In this document: positions 8,644 through 18,502 of the stretch, in pieces
How the letters are laid out: every line of letters starts with the position of its first letter
Numbering within the stretch: the first letter of the stretch is position 1
Origin: Sva-07 sp963747375
GTDB lineage: Bacteria > Actinomycetota > Acidimicrobiia > Acidimicrobiales > Ilumatobacteraceae
Length of the DNA: 64,000 bases
NCBI GenBank assembly: GCA_963747375.1
Contig: CAVVFL010000002.1
Span: 310,001 to 374,000 of the forward strand
Direction: 5' to 3'
Made by a program: the position numbers and the translations under genes
The notes under the pieces: generated by a model
The model's input: only the letters and a program-made list of their open reading frames with translations
What the model was told of the DNA's origin: nothing
Databases searched by the model: none

Positions 8644-9654
8644 ATGACGATCAGAGTCGGCATCAACGGTTTCGGACGCATCGGACGCAACTTCTTCCGT
8701 GCTGCCAAGGCGAGCGGGGCCGATTTCGACTTCGTGGCCGTGAACGACCTCGGGTCGATCGACACGATGGCCCATCTCCTCCAGTACGACTCGGTGCTCG
8801 GGCGGTATCCCGAGAAGGTGTCGGCGACGAAGTCGAGCATCAAGGCCGGCGACGACACGCTGCGCGTGCTCAGCGAGCGCAACCCGGCCGACCTCCCTTG
8901 GGGTGAACTCGGCGTCGACGTGGTGATCGAGTCGACCGGGTTCTTCAACACCCGTGACGCAGCGAGCGCCCACCTCGACGGTGGCGCCCCGCTCGTGATC
9001 GTGTCGGCACCGTGCACGAATGCCGATGCCACGTTCGTCTACGGCGTCAACCACAAGGACTTCCGGATCAGCCAGCACAAGGTGATCTCCAACGCCAGCT
9101 GCACCACCAACTGCTTCGTGCCGATGGTGAAGGTGCTCGACGACAACTTCGGCGTCGAGCAGGGCCTGATGACGACGGTCCACTCGTACACCGGCGATCA
9201 GGTGCTCGTCGACGGTCCGCACAACGACCTGCGACGCGCTCGCGCCGCGGCGATCAACATCGTGCCGACGTCCACGGGCGCAGCTCGTGCAACGTCGCTC
9301 GTGTTGGAGTCGATGAAGGGCAGGCTCGACGGCACGTCGCTGCGGGTGCCGACGCCGACCGGCTCGATCACCGACTTCACCGCCACGCTCAAGAAGGCGG
9401 CCACCGTCGAGGAGATCAACGCCGCCTTCGCAGCGGCGGCGAAGAAGTCGCTCAAGGGCGTCCTCAAGTACACCGAGGACCCGATCGTGTCGAGCGACAT
9501 CGTCACCGACCCGCACTCGTGCGTGTTCGACGCCGGTCTCACGATGAGCCTGGGCAAGCTCGTGAAGATCAACGGTTGGTACGACAACGAGTGGGGTTAC
9601 TCGAACCGCCTCGTCGATCTCACCATGTTCACCGGCGCCAAGGTCAAGCGCTGA
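8644..9654 (+). CDS. gap: Glyceraldehyde-3-phosphate dehydrogenase, type I
   Basis: Converts glyceraldehyde 3-phosphate to 1,3-bisphosphoglycerate in glycolysis. The Rossmann motif INGFGRIGRN starts at residue 7, the coenzyme-specificity strand reads VAVNDLG, and the active site reads SNASCTTNC with the catalytic cysteine. The C-terminal WYDNEWGYSNR is the family signature. 336 residues, the usual length. First gene of gap-pgk-tpiA; pgk begins five bases after its stop. ATG 8644 is supported by the AGGAGG upstream. VND without a downstream arginine points to NAD rather than NADP, as inference. Confidence 0.98.
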   Translation: MTIRVGINGFGRIGRNFFRAAKASGADFDFVAVNDLGSIDTMAHLLQYDSVLGRYPEKVSATKSSIKAGDDTLRVLSERNPADLPWGELGVDVVIESTGFFNTRDAASAHLDGGAPLVIVSAPCTNADATFVYGVNHKDFRISQHKVISNASCTTNCFVPMVKVLDDNFGVEQGLMTTVHSYTGDQVLVDGPHNDLRRARAAAINIVPTSTGAARATSLVLESMKGRLDGTSLRVPTPTGSITDFTATLKKAATVEEINAAFAAAAKKSLKGVLKYTEDPIVSSDIVTDPHSCVFDAGLTMSLGKLVKINGWYDNEWGYSNRLVDLTMFTGAKVKR

Positions 9655-9659
9655 CCGCG

Positions 9660-10796
9660 ATGGGCGACACCACCTCCGCCATCCCGACGCTGGAGGACCT
9701 GGAGGCGACGATCGGTGACCTGACCGGCAAGCGGGTCCTGGTCCGAACCGACTTCAACGTGCCGCTCGACGAGGACGGCCGGATCACCGACGACTTCCGC
9801 ATCCGCGCCGCGCTGCCGACCATCGAATGGCTGGCCGAGCGTGGCGCGGACGTCGTCACCGCGAGCCACCTCGGCCGACCCAAGGGTGCACCAGACCCGA
9901 AGTACTCGATGGATCCCGTGCGCGCTCGGCTGGCCGAACTCGCGCCGGGCGTCGAGTTGCTGGAGAACCTGCGGTTCGATCCGGGCGAAACGGCGAACGA
10001 CCCGGCGTTCGTCGCCACGCTGGTCGAGGGCATCGACGCCTACGTCAACGACGCGTTCGGAGCGTCGCACCGCGCGCACGCATCGATCGTCGGCCCCCCG
10101 CAGTTCGTGCCCTCCGCGATGGGCCGCCTCCTGCAGAAGGAGGTCGAGGTGCTGCTGGGCTTGCGCAATTCGCCGAAGCACCCGTTCGTCGCGGTGCTCG
10201 GCGGCGCGAAGATCTCCGACAAGCTCGGTGTCGTCGAGGCGCTGCTCGAGGTCGTCGACTCGCTCGTGATCGGCGGCGCGATGTGCTTCACGTTCTTCGC
10301 GGCGCAGGGCAACCCGATCGGTGACTCGCTGTTCGAGCCCGATCAGGTCGACACGTGCCGGCGGTTGCTGGCGGAGGCCGGCGCCAAGGGCAAGACGATC
10401 CACCTGCCCGAGGACATCACCGGTGTCGACGCCCGGGGCGAGTACGCCACATTCGGGACCCGCCTGCCCGACGGTGCCAAGGGTTTCGACATCGGCCCGG
10501 GATCGGCGGCTTCGTTCACCGATGTGATCATGGACGCACGCATGGTGTTCTGGAACGGCCCGATGGGGATGTTCGAGGACGAACGATTCGCCAACGGGAC
10601 GCTGACCGTCGCTCACGCGATGGCCGACACGAAGGCGTTCACGGTCGTCGGCGGCGGCGATTCCGCGGCGGCGCTCGCGCAGTTCAAGCTCGACGACGAG
10701 GTCGATCACGTGTCCACCGGCGGCGGCGCAAGCCTCGAACTCCTCGAGAACGGCGATCTCCCCGGGCTTCGAGCCCTACGCGAAGGAATCCGATGA
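9660..10796 (+). CDS. pgk: Phosphoglycerate kinase
   Basis: Transfers phosphate from 1,3-bisphosphoglycerate to ADP. Characteristic stretches: KRVLVRTDFNVPLDEDGRIT, VVTASHLGRPKG, ELLENLRFDPGE, AYVNDAFGASHRAHASIVG, VLGGAKISDKLGV, and the C-terminal nucleotide loop TVVGGGDSAAAL plus HVSTGGGASLELL. 378 residues, slightly shorter than many homologues but complete. The start is ATG 9660, only five bases after the gap stop. The stop codon overlaps the tpiA start (ATGA), so translation is probably coupled. Confidence 0.98.
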   Translation: MGDTTSAIPTLEDLEATIGDLTGKRVLVRTDFNVPLDEDGRITDDFRIRAALPTIEWLAERGADVVTASHLGRPKGAPDPKYSMDPVRARLAELAPGVELLENLRFDPGETANDPAFVATLVEGIDAYVNDAFGASHRAHASIVGPPQFVPSAMGRLLQKEVEVLLGLRNSPKHPFVAVLGGAKISDKLGVVEALLEVVDSLVIGGAMCFTFFAAQGNPIGDSLFEPDQVDTCRRLLAEAGAKGKTIHLPEDITGVDARGEYATFGTRLPDGAKGFDIGPGSAASFTDVIMDARMVFWNGPMGMFEDERFANGTLTVAHAMADTKAFTVVGGGDSAAALAQFKLDDEVDHVSTGGGASLELLENGDLPGLRALREGIR

Positions 10797-11564
10797 CCCG
10801 ACGTCCACTCATCTCCGGCAACTGGAAGATGAACCTCAATCACTACGAGGCGATCCAGACCGTCCAGAAGCTGTCGTATCTCGTGCCGAAGGAGACGCTC
10901 GAGGCGGGTCGACGTCAGCATCCATCCGCCGTTCACCGACATCCGCAGCATCCAGACCGTGATCGAGAGCGAGGACTTCGACTTCCATCTCGGCGCTCAG
11001 CACTGCCACTGGGAGGATTCGGGGGCGCTGACGGGTGAGGTGTCGCCCGCCTTCCTCGCCAAGCTCAACGTGGTCTACGTGATCGCCGGCCATTCCGAGC
11101 GACGCGAGCTCTTCGGCGAGACCGACGAGATGGTGAACCGCAAGGTCGCTGCCATCCAGGCACACGGGATGACCCCGATCATGTGCTGCGGTGAAACACT
11201 CGCCGAGCGCGAGGCGGGGGAGACCGAATCGAAGGTGCTCGGCCAGATCGAGGCCGGACTCGCGGGTCGCACGAACGAGCAGATCGCGTCGCTCGTGATC
11301 GCCTACGAACCGATCTGGGCAATCGGCACGGGCAAGACCGCCACATCCGACGATGCGCAGACGGTCTGCGCCGCCATCCGAGGCCACGTCCTCGAGCTGA
11401 CCGACGACGCGACGGCCGACGCTGTTCGGATCCAGTACGGCGGATCGGTCAAGGGAGCCAACGCCACCGAGCTGATGGCGCAGCCCGACATCGACGGCGC
11501 ACTCGTCGGCGGGGCGAGTCTCGACGCCGACGAATTCGCCAAGATCGTCCAGTTCGACACCTGA
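10793..11564 (+). CDS. tpiA: Triosephosphate isomerase, with one frameshift
   Basis: Interconverts dihydroxyacetone phosphate and glyceraldehyde 3-phosphate. N-terminal RRPLISGNWKMN holds the catalytic Asn-Lys; later GHSERRELFGETDEMVN holds the catalytic His, AYEPIWAIGTGKTA the catalytic Glu, and QYGGSVKGANA with LVGGASLDADEF the phosphate loops. The frame changes at 10907-10909: GCGGGTC should be GCGGTC, and removing one G restores the stretch EAVDVSIHPPFTDIRSIQTV. Corrected length is about 256 residues. As an essential-type glycolytic gene with no second copy in view, the break is most likely a sequence error. Confidence 0.95.
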
Positions 11565-11809
11565 GCACGTCTGATAGACGCGGGTCTGACCTCTGGCCTC
11601 ACCCATTTCACCAAGGGTTGAAGGTCGACTCTTCACACGACCGAAACTTGGTTGGCTACCCCTTGGTAGGTAGCGCTGCTATGGTCGGGCGATCGTTGAT
11701 CCACAGGGAGGGGGTCGACGTGTTCGGTTGCGGTTGAACGCTGGCTCAGTCAGGCGGTTCCCGTGCCACCCATACCTCCCGTTCTGACCCCAATCCAGGA
11801 GGACACTAC
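11565..11809. other. Intergenic region before the peptide-transport operon
   Basis: Holds the inverted repeat CTACC-CCTT-GGTAG (11656-11669) and a -10-like TATGGT (11680-11685), so a regulated promoter for the transporter operon is plausible, but no convincing -35 is spaced correctly. A Shine-Dalgarno sequence (CAGGAGGA) precedes the GTG at 11810. Confidence 0.35.
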
Positions 11810-13570
11810 GTGAACACCACACGACGAGGCCGCAAGATCCTTGCGCTCGCCGCCGCCTCCGCTGTGATCTTCGCCGCCTGTGGCAGCGACGACAACAGCG
11901 GTTCCAGCGACACCAGCGATTCCACAGCGACCACTGAAGCGACGACCGACGGGACCGACGCCCCCGCCAGCACCGATGCCACGACCGAAACCACCGAAGG
12001 TGGCGAAGCAGCTGGGGAGGCTGTCTTCCAGATCACCTACGAGCTGTCCGACACGGCAGTCTGGAACGACGGTTCACCGATCACGGTGGCCGACTTCCAG
12101 TGCACCTCCGACGCCACGCTCAACACGCCTGGCTCGCTCTCGACCACGGGTTACGACAAGATCACCTCGATCGAGCAGGGCGCTTCCGACAAGGAAGTCA
12201 TCGTGCAGATGTCGGTCGCCTATGCGCCGTACAAGACCCTGTTCGGCAACGGCCTGCTCAAGGCCGACGAGTTCGACGACTGCAACGACGTGTCGGAAGC
12301 CTTCGACGGGGGCATCACGTTCTCCGGACGTGAGTGGATGCTCGACAGCTGGTCGGCTGAGCAGATCGTCATGGTCCCGAACCCGGGCTACACCGGTGCG
12401 AAGGTCCCCGGCTACGACCGCATGGTCATCGTGCCCGCAGAAGACGGCCCCACGCTGCTCAAGTCGGGCGCGGTGGACTTCATCTTCCCGCAGGCCTACA
12501 CCGGCATCGACGAAGAGCTCAGCGATCCGAACGTGGCGTACGACGCAGCCCCCGGCGGCTCGTACGAAGCGCTCTACTTCCAGCAGGACCCGTCGCTCGA
12601 AGGTCCGTTCTCGGACCCCGTGTACCGCGAGGCGTTCTTCAAGTCGATCGACGTCCAGGGTCTCTACGACCAGATCTATGCGCCGTTCGCGCAGGGTCTG
12701 CCGTTGCTGACCTGCGGCCCGATCGCTCCCGGCCCGTACTGTGACCCCGAGACCTTCAAGGACACCTACGACCCCGAAGGCGCCGTGACGCTCCTGACGG
12801 ACGCCGGCTGGACGCAGGACGCCGGCGGCAAGTGGGCCGACCCTGACGGCAATGTGCCGCAGGTTCGCTGGATGGTCAACACGGGCAACACCCGCCGTGA
12901 GAGCGCCCAGGCCTACCTCATCCCGTTGATGGCAGCTGCCGGCTTCGACGTCGTCGCCGACAACTGTGAAGCGCTTCCGTGCGTGTTCGAGACTCGTCTG
13001 CCGTCGCTCGACTACGACATGGCGATGTACATCAGCACGGTGTCGCCGGACCCGACCTACCTGGTCGCCACCAACCTCTGTGATCAGATCCCGAACGAAG
13101 CCAACGACTTCCAGGGACAGAACAGCACCGGTTGGTGCAACCCGCAGGCCGACGAGCTGCTGCTCGCCTCCGACAACGAGCTCAGCGAGGGCAACCGCGA
13201 GCAGGAAGTCAAGGATGCGATCAAGCTGATGCGTGAGGACTCCGTCCTCATCCCGACGCTGCAGTTCCCGAACATCGGCGCCTACCGCACCGACCGCGTT
13301 GCGAACACGCAGGCCGAGCTGGCCAACTACCGCGCCGTCAACGACTGGTACCAGTGGGAAGACGTCGACGGAGACGGCCAGATCGTCTTCGGCGCCGAGC
13401 AGTTCCCTGCTCCTGACTGCCCGAACCCGATCACCGAGTGCTCCAACTCGTCGTGGTTCGTGTGGACGACCTCGTTCGCAGTCCTCCCGGCGCCGTTCGA
13501 CGCCACGGCCGATCAGACCTTCGTGATCTCCGAGATGCTGGCCGGCGAGCCGGTCGTCGAGCAGCTCTGA
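11810..13570 (+). CDS. Peptide ABC transporter substrate-binding lipoprotein (family 5)
   Basis: Extracytoplasmic solute-binding protein feeding the permeases encoded downstream. The N terminus is a lipoprotein signal (RRGRKILALAAASAVIFAAC, lipobox cysteine at residue 24), then an acidic/Thr-Ser linker. The family-5 pattern is seen in YELSDTAVWNDGSPITVADF, FSGREWMLDSWSAEQIVMVP and PVYREAFFKSIDVQGLYDQI. 586 residues, in the usual range. First gene of the operon; a strong hairpin follows before the permease gene, which may let the binding protein be made in excess. Oligopeptide or nickel/dipeptide specificity cannot be read from sequence. Confidence 0.93.
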   Translation: MNTTRRGRKILALAAASAVIFAACGSDDNSGSSDTSDSTATTEATTDGTDAPASTDATTETTEGGEAAGEAVFQITYELSDTAVWNDGSPITVADFQCTSDATLNTPGSLSTTGYDKITSIEQGASDKEVIVQMSVAYAPYKTLFGNGLLKADEFDDCNDVSEAFDGGITFSGREWMLDSWSAEQIVMVPNPGYTGAKVPGYDRMVIVPAEDGPTLLKSGAVDFIFPQAYTGIDEELSDPNVAYDAAPGGSYEALYFQQDPSLEGPFSDPVYREAFFKSIDVQGLYDQIYAPFAQGLPLLTCGPIAPGPYCDPETFKDTYDPEGAVTLLTDAGWTQDAGGKWADPDGNVPQVRWMVNTGNTRRESAQAYLIPLMAAAGFDVVADNCEALPCVFETRLPSLDYDMAMYISTVSPDPTYLVATNLCDQIPNEANDFQGQNSTGWCNPQADELLLASDNELSEGNREQEVKDAIKLMREDSVLIPTLQFPNIGAYRTDRVANTQAELANYRAVNDWYQWEDVDGDGQIVFGAEQFPAPDCPNPITECSNSSWFVWTTSFAVLPAPFDATADQTFVISEMLAGEPVVEQL

Positions 13571-13620
13571 TCGTCAACGGTCATCGAATACCGAAGGAAA
13601 TCGAATTCTGAAGTAACACG

Positions 13621-13664
13621 GTGAGTTGCGTAGGGGCCGGAACGGTTCCGGCCCCTACGCTCAC
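13621..13664 (+). terminator. Strong intercistronic hairpin after the binding-protein gene
   Basis: A perfect 16-bp stem (GCGTAGGGGCCGGAAC at 13628-13643 with its complement at 13645-13660), extendable by GTGA/TCAC across a small bulge. No T-run follows, so it is more likely an attenuator or mRNA-stabilising structure than a full terminator. It lies between the solute-binding gene and the first permease gene. Confidence 0.7.
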
Positions 13665-13699
13665 CATCTCGTTCATCGTTCGGAGCTGAGTACCGACCC

Positions 13700-14671
13700 A
13701 TGTTGCGCTTCATCGTCAGACGACTGCTCTGGCTGATCCCGACCGTCCTCCTCGTCACCTTCCTGGTGTACTGCGCGGTGCGGATCGGGTGGAACCCAGT
13801 CGCCACCTATCAGCGGGCAAACCCCCGGGCGTCGAAGGAAAAGCTCCAGCAGTACAAGGATGTCAACGGCCTGTACGAGGGCTTCGGCGGTTACGTCCGC
13901 GGCTACTTCACGTGGCTGTGGGCGTTCATCCAGGGCCCCGATCAGTGGCCCCGTTCCATCAAGGGCAGCGGCGAAGTGTGGCCGACCCTTCGATATTCGC
14001 TCTTCAACACGCTGCGCCTCGCCGGAACAGCAGCAGTCCTCGGCATCGGCATCGGGTTGTTCTTCGGTGTGGTCGCCGGCAAGCGCCCCGGTTCGTGGAT
14101 CGACAGCGCGGTGAACACGATTGCCTTCTTCGTCGGCTCGGTCCCGCCGTTCGTGTCGGCCGTGATCCTGCAGCTCGCCTTCGCAGTCCAGCTCGGCTGG
14201 CTTCCGGCCGCCGGTGTGTACCCGCCGGGACATCAGGGATTCGACCCGTGGCTGATGGGCAAGTACATGGTCCTTCCCGTGATCGTCGTCGCGGTCCAGA
14301 CCATCGGCAACTACACGCGGTACATGCGCGCATCGCTGCTCGACGTGGCGTCGGCCGACTATCTGCGCACCGCTCGTGCCAAGGGTCTGAGCGATCGACA
14401 GGTTCTTCGTCGACACACGATCCGCAACTCGCTGATTCCGATCGCCACCGTGGTCGCCATCGACATCGGCGCCATTCTCGGTGGTCTGATCATCACCGAG
14501 AACATCTTCAACTATCCAGGCATGGGCGTCTTCTTCATTCAGGCCGCCACGACCGGTGACTTCCCACGACTGATGCCCTTCTTGGTGATCATCACGGTGT
14601 CGGTGTTGATCTTCAATCTCCTGGCCGACCTTTCGTACGCCTATCTCGACCCGAGGATCAAACTTGACTAG
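13700..14671 (+). CDS. Peptide ABC transporter permease, DppB/OppB type
   Basis: Inner-membrane permease. It starts MLRFIVRRLLWLIPTVLLVT, the typical first segment of DppB/OppB proteins. Further segments include RLAGTAAVLGIGIGLFFGVV and VNTIAFFVGSVPPFVSAVIL. The EAA-loop-like stretch DVASADYLRTARAKGLSDRQ, which contacts the ATPase, is followed by HTIRNSLIPIATVVAIDIG and GLIITENIFNYPGMG. 323 residues, normal. Its stop overlaps the TTG start of the next permease gene. Confidence 0.95.
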   Translation: MLRFIVRRLLWLIPTVLLVTFLVYCAVRIGWNPVATYQRANPRASKEKLQQYKDVNGLYEGFGGYVRGYFTWLWAFIQGPDQWPRSIKGSGEVWPTLRYSLFNTLRLAGTAAVLGIGIGLFFGVVAGKRPGSWIDSAVNTIAFFVGSVPPFVSAVILQLAFAVQLGWLPAAGVYPPGHQGFDPWLMGKYMVLPVIVVAVQTIGNYTRYMRASLLDVASADYLRTARAKGLSDRQVLRRHTIRNSLIPIATVVAIDIGAILGGLIITENIFNYPGMGVFFIQAATTGDFPRLMPFLVIITVSVLIFNLLADLSYAYLDPRIKLD

Positions 14672-15665
14672 TTACCAGCCGGTTCACGAGAGCAGAGAGT
14701 TCGAGTCCTTCGACGAGCTGTACGAGGTCTCCGAACAGGAGGGTCTCGACGTCGCGACGTTGACGCCGCGCCAGCTCGCCTGGCTCCGGTTCCGGCGCCA
14801 CAAGGCGGCGATGGTCTCGTCGGTCATCTTCGGCATCCTCGTGGTGATGGTCGTGTTCGCGCCGTTCTTCGCTCGGTACGGGGTCAACGAGGCGGTGTTC
14901 CCGATCTCGGAGGGCCCCAACCAGTTCCTCGAACCGCAGTCGGTCGCGTGGTTCGGTACCGACGACATCGGCCGTGACATCTACTCCCGACTGCTCTACG
15001 GCATGCGCACCTCGATCTTCATCGGGGTGGCGACGGGCATCATCGCCACACTCATCGGCACCGCGGTCGGCGCCATCTCCGGCATCCGCGGCGGCAAGCT
15101 CGACGACGGCATGATGCGCGGTACGGACGTCTTCCTCGCGTTCCCGTTCCTCGTGGCGATCATCGTCGTTCGCGAGTTCATCGGAGGGTTGAGCTTCCTC
15201 GAGCCGATCATCGGCAACAAGACGTCGATCCGGTTCATCATCTTCCTGCTCGCGATCTTCGCCTGGATGGGCGTGGCACGACTCGTGCGCGGCCAGGTGT
15301 TGTCGTTGAAGGAACGCGAGTTCATCGAGGCGGCCAGGGCGGTCGGCGCCTCCGAACGCCGCATCATCGTGTCGCACCTGATCCCGAACTCGATCGGTCC
15401 GATCCTGGTCGCGCTGACGATCACGATCATCGGCGCGATCGTCGCCGAGTCGACGCTGGCGTTCTTCGGCTTCGGCCCGCAGCCGGGCTCGGGCGGTACC
15501 TCGCTCGGCAACCTGGTGTTGCTGTCGCGAGGCGGCGCCACGCAGGGCAACTGGTGGCTCGTCGTGTTCCCGTGTGGCGCGCTGGTGTTGTTGGCGATCT
15601 GCATCAACTTCATCGGTGACGGCCTGCGCGACGCATTCGACCCGAAGATGGATGCCGGCAAGTGA
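14664..15665 (+). CDS. Peptide ABC transporter permease, DppC/OppC type
   Basis: Second permease. The cytoplasmic N-terminal extension ends in LTPRQLAWLRFRRHKAAMVS, then the first membrane segment. WFGTDDIGRDIYSRLLYGMR is a DppC/OppC hallmark, and FIEAARAVGASERRIIVSHL with IPNSIGPILVALTITIIGAI forms the EAA loop. 333 residues. The best start is TTG 14664, which overlaps the upstream stop by eight bases; the stop overlaps the next GTG. Translational coupling along the operon is likely. Confidence 0.95.
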   Translation: MTSYQPVHESREFESFDELYEVSEQEGLDVATLTPRQLAWLRFRRHKAAMVSSVIFGILVVMVVFAPFFARYGVNEAVFPISEGPNQFLEPQSVAWFGTDDIGRDIYSRLLYGMRTSIFIGVATGIIATLIGTAVGAISGIRGGKLDDGMMRGTDVFLAFPFLVAIIVVREFIGGLSFLEPIIGNKTSIRFIIFLLAIFAWMGVARLVRGQVLSLKEREFIEAARAVGASERRIIVSHLIPNSIGPILVALTITIIGAIVAESTLAFFGFGPQPGSGGTSLGNLVLLSRGGATQGNWWLVVFPCGALVLLAICINFIGDGLRDAFDPKMDAGK

Positions 15666-16644
15666 GCGCCAAGCGTGAGCCGGTGCTGTCGCTGCGCGAC
15701 CTGAAGGTCGAGTTCAGCACCCCCAACGGTCCGGTCCAGGCGGTCCGAGGCATCGATCTCGACCTCGAACCCGGCGAGATCCTCGGGGTCGTCGGCGAGT
15801 CCGGATCCGGCAAGTCGGTGACGTTCCTCGGCATGCTCGGACTGCTGCCGAGTTCCGCCAAGATCACCGGTTCGGCCACCGTGAACGGGACCCAACTCGT
15901 CGGGGCCTCCACGGCGACCATGCGATCGGTCCGTGGCCAGCAGGTCGCGATGATCTTCCAGGATCCGTTGTCGGCGTTGAACCCGGTCCATCGGGTCGGC
16001 GACCAGATCGTCGAGATGATCCGCGCTCACCAGAACGTGTCGAAGAAGTCGGCCGCCGCGACGGCCGTCGACCTGCTCGGCACGGTCGGGATCCCGCAAC
16101 CCAAGGACCGCACGAATCAGTATCCGCACGAGTTCTCCGGTGGCATGCGCCAGCGCGTGATGATCGCGATGGCGATCGCCAACGACCCGCAGGTGCTGAT
16201 CGCCGACGAGCCCACGACCGCACTCGACGTGACCGTGCAGGCGCAGATCCTCGAGGTGATCGATCGGCTGCGCGAGGAGATGCGCATGGCGGTGGTGATG
16301 ATCACCCACGACCTCGGTGTGATCGCCCGTGTGGCCGACCGTGTCCAGGTGATGTACGCCGGCCGAGCGGTCGAGAAGACGAACGTCGACGAGCTCTTCG
16401 CCCACCCCACGCACCCGTACACCGAGGGCCTGCTGCGGTCGATTCCGCTGCTCGGCCACCAGCGCTTGCTCCCGATTCCGGGCTCGCCGCCGAACATGTT
16501 GCGGCCCCCGAGCGGCTGTGCGTTCCGTCCGCGGTGCCCGTACTCGCTCGATGCGTGCGCAGGCGACCTGCCCGAACTCCGTGACATCGGAGATGTGCAA
16601 TCGGCGTGCATCCGCGCCGAGGAACTCACCTTGGGAGTGTTGAC

Positions 16645-16648
<4 letters not shown>
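15662..16648 (+). CDS. Peptide ABC transporter ATP-binding protein, DppD/OppD type
   Basis: Walker A GVVGESGSGKSVTF, Q-loop VAMIFQDPLSALNPVHRVGD, signature EFSGGMRQRVMIAMAIANDP, Walker B VLIADEPTTALDVTVQ, switch His ITHDLGVIARVADRVQVMYA. The C-terminal extension with a Cys cluster (GCAFRPRCPYSLDACAGDLP) is the oligopeptide-ATPase domain that binds an iron-sulfur cluster in relatives. 328 residues. GTG 15662 overlaps the permease stop. It would form a heterodimer with the next gene product. Confidence 0.95.
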
Positions 16649-17676
<1,028 letters not shown>

Positions 17677-17680
17677 CCGG

Positions 17681-17694
17681 TAGGATTTCCGACC
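17681..17694 (+). promoter_or_regulatory. Leaderless -10 element of secG
   Basis: TAGGAT at 17681-17686 and eight bases to the GTG start of secG. It suggests that secG is transcribed on its own and not only from the peptide-transport operon. Confidence 0.45.
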
Positions 17695-17931
17695 GTGCGC
17701 GACGTCATGCTCTACATCACTCTGACCCTCAACGTGGTCTCGATGGGCGCTCTGATCGCTGGCATCTTGATGCACAGCGGCCGTGGCGGTGGCCTGTCGG
17801 ACATGTTCGGTGGCGGCGGTGGAGCGGCGCTCGGGTCGACCGCTGCCGAGCGCAACCTCAACCGGATCACGTTCGTCTTTGCGTTGATCTGGTTGTTCAC
17901 GGTGATGGCGCTGCCGTTCCTCTACGACTAG
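17695..17931 (+). CDS. secG: Preprotein translocase subunit SecG
   Basis: Small two-pass membrane protein of the SecYEG channel. Segment one is ITLTLNVVSMGALIAGILM, then the conserved actinobacterial loop HSGRGGGLSDMFGGGGGAAL with AERNLNRIT, and segment two FVFALIWLFTVMALPFLY. 78 residues. In many Actinobacteria secG follows tpiA directly; here the peptide transporter sits between them. Confidence 0.95.
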   Translation: MRDVMLYITLTLNVVSMGALIAGILMHSGRGGGLSDMFGGGGGAALGSTAAERNLNRITFVFALIWLFTVMALPFLYD

Positions 17932-17990
17932 TCGTCAGGAATTGGTGGCGCTGTGCCAACAGCGAGATAGGGTCACAGACCCAAACCCAC

Positions 17991-18079
17991 GTCGGAGTGG
18001 CGGAATGGCAGACGCGCTAGCTTGAGGTGCTAGTGCCCTACTTATGGGCGTGGGGGTTCAAGTCCCCCCTCCGACACCA
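17991..18079 (+). tRNA. tRNA-Leu (anticodon GAG)
   Basis: The acceptor stem GTCGGAG pairs with CTCCGAC, the anticodon stem CTAGC/GCTAG frames the loop TTGAGGT with anticodon GAG, a long variable arm follows, and the T-arm contains GGTTCAAGTCC. CCA is encoded (18077-18079). A hexamer TAGGGT about 18 bases upstream could be its -10. A degraded copy of its 3' end occurs at 37282-37314. Confidence 0.96.
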
Positions 18080-18082
18080 CAC

Positions 18083-18115
18083 AACCAGGGCATATGCCCT
18101 GGTTGTTGGCTTTTT
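18083..18115 (+). terminator. Rho-independent terminator of tRNA-Leu
   Basis: A perfect 22-base palindrome (AACCAGGGCAT followed by its complement, 18083-18104), then GTTGGC and five T. It starts four bases after the CCA end. Confidence 0.85.
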
Positions 18116-18502
18116 CGGGGAGCTTCGAAACCTGGAGATCGGCCGTTTGTCCGCGATTTGTCAGCAGCTCGAAATTTCGGGATCTTCCTCGGAGTCACCC
18201 GGTCGCGTCGAGTCGCCTGCGGCCGGAGGCTCTCGATTGCGAATCGGCCGTAGTCGGAGCAATGTCTCCGTTGGCCACGCTCCGTGTTGATCTCGTCGTC
18301 GGTCGCATGGGGGCGGATGGTCAAGTGCGCTAGCGCACTTGGGGGCCGTTCCCGAGCGGTCGTTGTCCTCGGCAAACGGTGATTCTGTGCGGCGAAGTGT
18401 GGGCGGCTCCACGTCGCTGTTCGGCCTCTGCTGAACGCATGGTACGAGCCGATGTCCGTCGGATGACGATGTCGTCGGGTGCACCGGTGACGAGTTGTCG
18501 CG
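18116..18502. other. Gene-free spacer after tRNA-Leu
   Basis: No convincing gene. It contains TTGTCCGCGATTTGTCAGCA (18147-18166), a 20-base sequence that recurs exactly at 62933-62952. It marks the left edge of the accessory region. Confidence 0.6.

Noticed and set aside
7612..9516. 634-codon minus-strand ORF across rapZ and gap
   Set aside because: It is antisense to two well-supported conserved genes and shows no family motif; long antisense frames are usual in high-GC DNA.
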